Shown piece after piece: positions 14,459 to 19,718 of a stretch of DNA of 19,718 nucleotides (the stretch's first letter is position 1; every line of letters begins with the position of its first letter). The notes beneath the pieces are model-generated. The model ran no database searches, was not told where the DNA came from, and worked only from the letters and a program-made list of their open reading frames with translations. The DNA comes from Deltaproteobacteria bacterium (GTDB lineage: Bacteria; Desulfobacterota; Desulfarculia; Adiutricales; Adiutricaceae), in assembly GCA_031269135.1 (NCBI GenBank), contig JAISZP010000023.1, forward strand, positions 1 to 19,718, read 5' to 3'. The position numbers and the translations under genes were made by a program.

Positions 14459-14499
14459 ACCTTACGGTCGAAAAAAATAGACCTTACGGTCGAAAAAAA
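14456..14499. repeat. exact 22-bp tandem duplication including the mreB stop codon
   Basis: Positions 14456-14477 are repeated without change at 14478-14499. Each unit starts with TAG (in the first copy this is the mreB stop codon), contains the 4-bp inverted repeat GACC-TTAC-GGTC, and ends in seven A residues. The identity of the copies suggests a recent event or active maintenance. Confidence 0.95.
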
Positions 14500-14575
14500 C
14501 GTCCGATATTTGACCGAGCCCCTGCTTTTGTTATGCCGGAGCGGTTTTCAACAATAAGACACCAAAAGGTTCTGG

Positions 14576-15463
14576 GTGAAAAGAATAAGGCCCCGTTGGA
14601 AAACGTTGACGCCCATCGTTTTAATCTTGATATGCTTGGCGCATCTGTCGTTTTCCGTGAATAAAAGCAAGGGTTCGTTGTCCGGCGCCATAGCCTTGGA
14701 AGTCGTGGGGCCGGTCGGGACGGTCATGAATTCCATAGGCTCGAAAGTCGAAAGCGTTTGGCTGAGCTATTTTAATTTAGTGGGCTTGAAAGAAGAAAAC
14801 GAAAGCCTCAAGAGGATTGTCGACCAACAAAACAACCAAATAGTCCAGCTCTTCGAAGAGCGAGCCGCCAATAGCCGATATCGAGATTTGCTGGCCTTCA
14901 AGGACAATTCCGATTTAAGCTACATAACTTCTGAAGTGATAGCCTGGGATCCGGGCACTTGGTCCCAGTCGTTCATCATATCCTCAGGCTCCAATGACGG
15001 AGTCTTGGTCGACGTCGCGGTCGTAACCGACCGAGGCGTCGTCGGAAGAGTGATCGAAACCTCTCCAAATTACTCCAAGGTGCTGTTGTTGACCGATTTA
15101 TCCAGCAGCATCGACTCGGTCATACAGCGAAACCGCGTCAGCGGGCTTTTGACGGGGCATGGCCATAACCCGCTGAGTTTAGATTACGTCGTCAAAGATG
15201 ACGACGTCCGCCCCGGCGATCTGGTGATAACTTCCGGCTTGGATGGAGTTTTCCCTCCGGGTTTGGCGCTGGGAAGCGTCACGGTGGTCGATAAAAACAG
15301 CTTGGGCATGTTTTTGAAGACGGAGGTGAGTCCCGCCGTATCTTTCGGAAATCTTCAAGAAGTTTTGGTGGCCTTGCAGCGGCGCCCCCCCTTTGATTGG
15401 CTGACGATATCTCCGGATATAAAGATGATATTCGAAAAGAAAAACAGCGCTTTGAAGAGATGA
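14576..15463 (+). CDS. mreC: rod shape-determining protein MreC
   Basis: MreC is an inner-membrane protein whose periplasmic part activates PBP2-RodA. The 295-residue product has one N-terminal membrane segment (about 12-28), a coiled-coil region (about 71-106, starting LKEENESLKRIVDQQNNQIV) and the beta-rich MreC core. Core motifs include VIAWDPGTWSQSFIISSGSNDGV, GVVGRVIE, and PGDLVITSGLDGVFPPGLALG. It begins at GTG 14576 after AAAAGG (14564-14569). The gap from mreB is 117 bp and carries the 22-bp duplication. Confidence 0.96.
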   Translation: MKRIRPRWKTLTPIVLILICLAHLSFSVNKSKGSLSGAIALEVVGPVGTVMNSIGSKVESVWLSYFNLVGLKEENESLKRIVDQQNNQIVQLFEERAANSRYRDLLAFKDNSDLSYITSEVIAWDPGTWSQSFIISSGSNDGVLVDVAVVTDRGVVGRVIETSPNYSKVLLLTDLSSSIDSVIQRNRVSGLLTGHGHNPLSLDYVVKDDDVRPGDLVITSGLDGVFPPGLALGSVTVVDKNSLGMFLKTEVSPAVSFGNLQEVLVALQRRPPFDWLTISPDIKMIFEKKNSALKR

Positions 15464-15475
15464 CGTCGAAGCGAA

Positions 15476-15521
15476 TCTAGAAGTTAATTCTAGAAGTTAA
15501 GATTGAAGTTAATTCTTGAAG
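15476..15521. repeat. 13-bp tandem repeat after mreC
   Basis: Units TCTAGAAGTTAAT (15476-15488), TCTAGAAGTTAAG (15489-15501) and ATTGAAGTTAAT (15502-15513), then a partial TCTTGAAG (15514-15521), lie in a row. The first two differ by one base. Confidence 0.88.
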
Positions 15522-15719
15522 AACCTCGTCGATGGCGACGCCTTTCCTAAGCCGCCGACGGACTTGAAGATATGAGGCGATGACTTTTGTGGAGACTGGG
15601 TTTGATTTGAAAACCGCTCATTTGCAGCCTGTAGTCGTATCCTCCCTTTTTTCAGCCGCTTTTAGCCGATTTCCAATTTTCCCATTCACTCTTTAAAGTA
15701 ATCAATCAAATATTTTTTC

Positions 15720-15749
15720 AGGCAAAAATTTTTAGGCGAAAAAATTTTC
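15720..15749. repeat. ~15-bp AT-rich direct repeat before mreD
   Basis: AGGCAAAAATTTTT (15720-15733) is followed at once by AGGCGAAAAAATTTTC (15734-15749). The pair ends 6 bp before the likely mreD ribosome binding site, so it would lie in the translation-initiation region of the mRNA. Confidence 0.65.
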
Positions 15750-15770
15750 AGTTTTAGGGATTTGTGGACC

Positions 15771-16304
15771 TTGAGCAAAACCGACTCTCAAGCAAATTCG
15801 GCCTTCCGGCTCTCGGGAACGGCCTTGGTCGTGCTCTTGGGGTTGTTTCTGATCGTCTTCGCCAAGGCGCCTTCGGTCATTAGGGTCATTCCTTATGGTT
15901 GGCCGGAATGGTCGCTGATACTGTCGATTTATCTGGCTTTTAGGGCTGAAATTTGGCTGGCGTCTTTAGGGGCTTTTTTTCTGGGCAGCTTTAACGAAGC
16001 CTTGAGTTTGACTCCCAGCGGCATGGAGCCTTTGACTTTAATAATATTAGTGATAAGCCTTTCATTTTTTTCAAAATACTTGAAATTTCACCATTTTCTT
16101 TACTTAAGTCTCTTGTTTTTATTGCTGTTCGTGTTTAAAAACTTGTTTTTTATTCCAGGGTTTTTAGGTATAATGGATGCGTTTCCGGGGCACGGCCTGG
16201 AGAATCTCAGCTTCAACTTAGCGTCCAGAGCCGTCTCGACCGCCTTGATAGGTCCGCTTCTCCATCTTTTTCTTGACTATATTTTATTGCGAGACAACCG
16301 TTGA
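15771..16304 (+). CDS. mreD: probable rod shape-determining protein MreD
   Basis: MreD is a small, poorly conserved inner-membrane protein of the Rod complex, with five to six membrane helices. The product (177 residues) is strongly hydrophobic, with segments near ALVVLLGLFLIVF, WSLILSIYLAF, LASLGAFFLGSF, LTLIILVISLSFF and FLYLSLLFLLLFVF. The identity rests mainly on this profile and on its place between mreC and mrdA. The frame opens at TTG 15762, but AGGGA (15756-15760) is only 1 nt from it and 10 nt from TTG 15771, so I prefer 15771. It overlaps mrdA by 4 nt (TTGA). Confidence 0.8.
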   Translation: MSKTDSQANSAFRLSGTALVVLLGLFLIVFAKAPSVIRVIPYGWPEWSLILSIYLAFRAEIWLASLGAFFLGSFNEALSLTPSGMEPLTLIILVISLSFFSKYLKFHHFLYLSLLFLLLFVFKNLFFIPGFLGIMDAFPGHGLENLSFNLASRAVSTALIGPLLHLFLDYILLRDNR

Positions 16305-18199
16305 ATAAATCCTCTCAAGCGCCATATGAAAAAAACGTTTCAGCTTTTGGTTGGTTTTGGTTCATAAAAATCTTCTTGGTGCTCATTTTTTCCGTTTTAG
16401 TGCTCAGGCTTTGGTTTTTGCAGATCGCCAAAGGGAGCGATTATCTTAATCGGGCGGAAAACAACCATATCAAGCAGTTGGAGATGCCCTCGACCAGAGG
16501 GCTGATCTTAGATAGGGACGGCAAACCTTTAGTGGAAAACCAGGCGGTTTTCGATCTGTTGGTGACTCCCAAAGAGGTGACCAATCCCGAGGAGTTGGCG
16601 ATTGAGGTCGGGAAGATTTTAGGCCGCGACAGCGTTGATTTGTTGGATAGATACAATAAGATCTCCTCGGTCAAATATTATTCCACCAATACTTGGCTGA
16701 CCGGTTTGACGAGGGCCGATTTGGCTTTGATAGAGAGTCGGCGCCACCGACTCGACGGGCTTTCGATCGAGGTCAATTCCGTCCGCAGGCCGCTTAGGGG
16801 AGATTTCGCGCCGCATGTAATGGGCTACGTAAGCCAAATCAGTCAGTCCCAACTCGATGGCGGAGACTATCCGGGTTTTCGGCCAGGCGAACTGGTCGGT
16901 CAGAGCGGCTTGGAGCAGAGTTTGGAAAAATACCTCCAAGGCCGCAGAGGAAGTCGTTTAGTCACCGTCGATTCCAAAGGACGCATCTTGGAGGAGCTTG
17001 ACGCGGATTACCCAAGCCCAGGGTACAACATCCGTCTGACCATAGACAGCCGCCTTCAGAGAGTCGCTCAGGCGCTGTTGGGAGAGCACTCCGGCGCCGT
17101 CGTGGTTTTAGACCCTCGAAATTTTGAGATATTGGCTCTGGCTTCCAGTCCCATGTACAATCTTAACGACTTCATAGGGGGAATATCTCAAGAAAATTGG
17201 ACCTCTTTAAATGAAGATCCCTTCACTCCCATGCAGAATCGGGCGGTCAACGGACAGTATCCTCCAGGCTCGACCTTTAAGATCGCCGTCTCTCTGGCGG
17301 CTTTGGCCGAGGGAGTGATAACTCCGGATACGACTTTCAACTGCGGCGGCGTCTTAAGGATGGGAAATCACCCTTTTCGCTGCTGGGCCAGAAGCGGGCA
17401 CGGGTCGATCAATCTCTTCAATTCCCTTAAGTACAGCTGCGACATCTACTACTACGAAGTGGGGCGGAGGCTAGGCATCGATCGTTTGGCGGCCAGGGTC
17501 AGGGAGTTTTTCGGCCTGGGACGAACGCTCGGTTTGGAATTGAGTTCCGAACAGGCAGGACTGGTGCCGGACCAGGCTTGGAAAATGCGGCGCCTGGGAC
17601 GGTCGTGGAATCCTGGGGAAACTTTGCCGGTTTCGATTGGTCAAGGATATTTGTTGACAACTCCGTTGCAGGTGGCACAATATACAGGGGTGCTTGCCAA
17701 CGGAGGCACATTATATAGACCTCATTTAGTGAAAGAAGTTGTTGATTTTGATGGAAAAATAGTGCATAATACCGTACCAGAGGTTATTAATACTGTGCCA
17801 GTGAACCCTGACTATTTTGAAATTGTGAGACGAGGCCTCCAAGCGGTGGTGAATGAGCCAGGCGGAACTGGTCGCAGGGCTCGTTTGCCCGACGTGTTGG
17901 TGGCCGGCAAGACCGGCACTTCGCAGACCGTCAGCTTGGAACGTTTTCAGAGCTATACCGCCGCCAACCGTCCTTATAAGCTCAGGGATCACGCTTGGTT
18001 CACCGCTTATGCTCCCGCCGAAAAACCTGAAGTGGTCGTGACGATTCTTTTGGAGCATACAGGCGGCGGCGGCGCCAAAGCCGCTCCGGTCGCCGCCAAA
18101 ATGATGGCCGCTTATTTCGATAAATCAATCGATACCCATCTGATGCCTCCTTTTCAGGTTCAACCTGACCAACCGACAGGCTGGGAGGGTGAACTGTGA
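16301..18199 (+). CDS. mrdA: penicillin-binding protein 2 (elongation transpeptidase)
   Basis: PBP2 cross-links new peptidoglycan during elongation, in complex with RodA. The 632-residue product has one N-terminal membrane segment (about 20-45), a pedestal with STRGLILDRDGKPLVEN, and the transpeptidase domain. That domain carries the SxxK motif (S324-K327 in PPGSTFKIA), S379-C-D381, and K537-T-G539 in VAGKTGTSQ. The start is TTG 16301, overlapping the mreD stop; its ribosome binding site is weak. A stretch within 17642-17840 is clearly more AT-rich than its flanks although the protein motifs stay normal. It overlaps rodA by 4 nt. Confidence 0.97.
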   Translation: MNKSSQAPYEKNVSAFGWFWFIKIFLVLIFSVLVLRLWFLQIAKGSDYLNRAENNHIKQLEMPSTRGLILDRDGKPLVENQAVFDLLVTPKEVTNPEELAIEVGKILGRDSVDLLDRYNKISSVKYYSTNTWLTGLTRADLALIESRRHRLDGLSIEVNSVRRPLRGDFAPHVMGYVSQISQSQLDGGDYPGFRPGELVGQSGLEQSLEKYLQGRRGSRLVTVDSKGRILEELDADYPSPGYNIRLTIDSRLQRVAQALLGEHSGAVVVLDPRNFEILALASSPMYNLNDFIGGISQENWTSLNEDPFTPMQNRAVNGQYPPGSTFKIAVSLAALAEGVITPDTTFNCGGVLRMGNHPFRCWARSGHGSINLFNSLKYSCDIYYYEVGRRLGIDRLAARVREFFGLGRTLGLELSSEQAGLVPDQAWKMRRLGRSWNPGETLPVSIGQGYLLTTPLQVAQYTGVLANGGTLYRPHLVKEVVDFDGKIVHNTVPEVINTVPVNPDYFEIVRRGLQAVVNEPGGTGRRARLPDVLVAGKTGTSQTVSLERFQSYTAANRPYKLRDHAWFTAYAPAEKPEVVVTILLEHTGGGGAKAAPVAAKMMAAYFDKSIDTHLMPPFQVQPDQPTGWEGEL

Positions 18200-19536
18200 T
18201 TAAACTGGATCTTGACCGTCGACTCTTGGAAAACTTCAGTTGGCCGCTGATATTGTCGCTGGGGGGGCTGCTGTTTTTCGGTCTGGTCAATCTCTATTCG
18301 ACTGCGGGCGGACATATCGACAGCTGGAACGCCTTCACCAGGCAATTTCTTTTCATCTCTTTAGGTTTAGGCTTGCTCCTGGGGAGCCTGTTCATCGACT
18401 ATCACGTAACTAGAAGATTGGCCGTACCTTTATTGGCGATCTCGATTCTGCTTCTTATATTGACTAAATATGCGGGGGTCACCGTCAACGGGGCCACTCG
18501 CTGGATCCAAGTAAGCTCTTTTTTTCGCTTTCAGCCTTCAGAGCTTATGAAGGTCGTGATTGTATTGACTTTAGCGGCTTATTTGTCGGCGAAAGATTTT
18601 AAAAACGGTCTTGATTTCAAGGATCTGCCCATACCGCTGCTTATCGTGGGAGTGCCGGCCTTTATGATAGCCAAGCAGCCCGACGTCGGGACGGCCCTTC
18701 ATTTGGTGCTGACGGCCATCCCGATTTTTCTCTTCAGAAAAGTCAGAACAAGAGTGCTGGCGGTGCTGGTGAGCATAGCGATAGCCGTGCCGGTCTGGCT
18801 GTTTTCCTTCGGCGGACTGAACTATCTTTTGGAGCATAAAGTCATCAAGGTCTATCACCTTCAGCGCTACGACACCTTTAAAGACCCGGAAAAAGATCCC
18901 AACGGCAAGGGCTGGCAGATAACTCAGTCCAAGAGCGCCATCGGGAGCGGACAATTAGTGGGTCGCGGCTATATGTCGGGCTCTCAGCAGCGCTTCGGAT
19001 TTCTGCCGGCGGCGGATACGGATTTCGCCTTCGCCGCCTTAGCTGAAGAATGGGGATTTTTGGGTTCCTCGGTTGTGCTGACGCTGTTTTTCATTCTCCT
19101 TTGGGCCGGGTTGGGGGTGGTCCGACGAAGCGGGGACATGTTCGGGGCCTTGCTGGCCCTGGGTCTGACTTCGATTCTCTTTTGGCAAATGACCATAAAT
19201 GTGGCTATGGTGATGGGACTTTTTCCGGTGGTGGGCATTCCTTTGCCCTTCATCAGCTACGGAGGCAGTTCCACGCTGATCTCGCTGGTGGGCGTCGGTT
19301 TAATCGCCAATGTCGGCATGCGCCGCTACTTGTTCCTCGATGAAGCTGTTCAGCAGAATCCGAAGGTTTGGGAGAAAGGCGTTCCGGAACCGGTCTTGCA
19401 GCCCTTGACCGTCAGACGCCTTGCTCCGCACAACCCCGATGAACCCGAACAGCACCCGGCTCATCGTTTGCCTCACTGCCGACCCTGGCTTAAACATTTC
19501 ACGAAGAAGAGCTGGATCCAACACGAGTATAATTGA
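18196..19536 (+). CDS. rodA: rod shape-determining protein RodA (SEDS glycosyltransferase)
   Basis: RodA polymerises glycan strands from lipid II and works with PBP2. The 446-residue product has about ten membrane segments, the motifs NGATRWIQ, FQPSELMK and GSGQLVGRGYMSGSQQRFGFLP, then DTDFAFA, whose second Asp (D276) matches the catalytic Asp of RodA by motif. It also has the C-terminal VGIPLPFISYGGSS. GGGAGGG (18183-18189) supports GTG 18196, whose A-site base overlaps the mrdA stop. After F380 the protein runs on for 66 residues rich in Pro, His and basic residues; many RodA proteins end soon after that point. Confidence 0.97.
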   Translation: MIKLDLDRRLLENFSWPLILSLGGLLFFGLVNLYSTAGGHIDSWNAFTRQFLFISLGLGLLLGSLFIDYHVTRRLAVPLLAISILLLILTKYAGVTVNGATRWIQVSSFFRFQPSELMKVVIVLTLAAYLSAKDFKNGLDFKDLPIPLLIVGVPAFMIAKQPDVGTALHLVLTAIPIFLFRKVRTRVLAVLVSIAIAVPVWLFSFGGLNYLLEHKVIKVYHLQRYDTFKDPEKDPNGKGWQITQSKSAIGSGQLVGRGYMSGSQQRFGFLPAADTDFAFAALAEEWGFLGSSVVLTLFFILLWAGLGVVRRSGDMFGALLALGLTSILFWQMTINVAMVMGLFPVVGIPLPFISYGGSSTLISLVGVGLIANVGMRRYLFLDEAVQQNPKVWEKGVPEPVLQPLTVRRLAPHNPDEPEQHPAHRLPHCRPWLKHFTKKSWIQHEYN

Positions 19537-19592
19537 GCCGCCCAAAAAAAGAAAAAAATGCCTGACGCCGAAAGCGCAGTCGCCGTTTTGCC

Positions 19593-19624
19593 GCAAGACG
19601 GCAAGACGGCAAGACGGCAAGACA
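19593..19624. repeat. 8-bp tandem repeat (four copies) after rodA
   Basis: GCAAGACG occurs three times in a row (19593-19616), followed by GCAAGACA (19617-19624). The last copy supplies the AAGACA that fits a -35 box for the promoter candidate downstream. The first copy can also pair with CCGTTTT just upstream. Confidence 0.93.
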
Positions 19625-19647
19625 TCAAGGCTCGATCGTGTTATAAT
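19619..19647 (+). promoter_or_regulatory. promoter candidate for the next gene
   Basis: AAGACA (19619-19624; four of six matches to TTGACA) is 17 bp from a perfect TATAAT (19642-19647). Transcription would start near 19654. A GGGGA/TCCCC hairpin (19663-19676) lies in the leader, before a ribosome binding site at about 19700. Confidence 0.55.
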
Positions 19648-19710
19648 GAGACGGTCGAAAAAGGGGAATAGTCCCCGACATTGGCTTGCGAATTTATAAG
19701 AGGTGATGTC

Positions 19711-19718
19711 GTGCCTAA
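19711..19718 (+). CDS. start of a further gene, cut by the window end
   Basis: GTG 19711 begins a frame (Met-Pro, then cut off), 5 nt after GAGGTG at 19700-19705. A promoter candidate and leader precede it. Too little is present to say what it encodes. An ATG at 19705 is too close to the same ribosome binding site. Confidence 0.4.

Larger units (their letters stand above)
15464..15770. other. 307-bp gap between mreC and mreD
   Basis: No gene is supported here. The left end carries the 13-bp repeat array (15476-15521) and the right end a 15-bp repeat (15720-15749) just before the mreD ribosome binding site. The middle is unremarkable and turns AT-rich toward mreD; I see no convincing promoter or terminator. 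Confidence 0.7.

Noticed and set aside
16169..16174. A perfect TATAAT inside mreD.
   Set aside because: No -35 box at a normal distance and no TG extension; such hexamers are expected in AT-rich membrane-protein genes.
19421..19699. A 92-codon + strand frame overlapping the RodA tail.
   Set aside because: It overlaps the rodA end and runs through the 8-bp repeats and the promoter candidate; no ribosome binding site or family resemblance.

Overview
This window is a bacterial housekeeping region. It runs from inside the S10 ribosomal-protein cluster, through the complete spc and alpha clusters, into a mreBCD-mrdA-rodA cell-shape cluster. Every convincing gene lies on the + strand. I see no mobile element, CRISPR array, tRNA or rRNA. 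The protein sequences look Gram-negative and most resemble the Desulfobacterota/deltaproteobacteria; this is an impression from sequence style, not a search. Cysteine-bearing (zinc-type) forms of S14, S4, L24, L36 and adenylate kinase are all present.

Layout: 1-1698 holds rpsC-rplP-rpmC-rpsQ. 1930-8065 holds rplN-rplX-rplE-rpsN-rpsH-rplF-rplR-rpsE-rpmD-rplO-secY. A near-perfect sigma70 promoter at 8086-8115 restarts transcription for adk-rpmJ-rpsM-rpsK-rpsD-rpoA-rplQ (8211-12489), which ends at a strong intrinsic terminator at 12688-12724. A 931-bp AT-rich stretch without genes follows, with an extended -10 promoter candidate and a degenerate 123-bp duplication. Then come mreB, mreC, mreD, mrdA (PBP2) and rodA (13421-19536). 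The window ends on another promoter candidate and the first bases of a further gene.

The genes form two functional blocks. The first makes ribosomal proteins, the SecY translocon channel, adenylate kinase and the RNA polymerase alpha subunit. The second is the Rod complex, in which MreB/C/D organise RodA (glycan polymerase) and PBP2 (transpeptidase) for lateral wall growth. The last three genes are translationally tight: mreD/mrdA and mrdA/rodA overlap by 4 nt.

The unusual features lie mostly between the genes. Gaps inside the ribosomal clusters are long (100-230 bp is common), and many carry short tandem repeats, each with a unit unrelated to the others (8, 13, 14, 15, 16, 20 and 22 bp). 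Other points of note are a ~23-residue insertion in S3, a ~200-bp AT-rich codon-usage patch inside mrdA, an exact 22-bp duplication that includes the mreB stop codon, and heavy use of TTG and GTG starts (12 of 27 genes). I found no clear new biological system.
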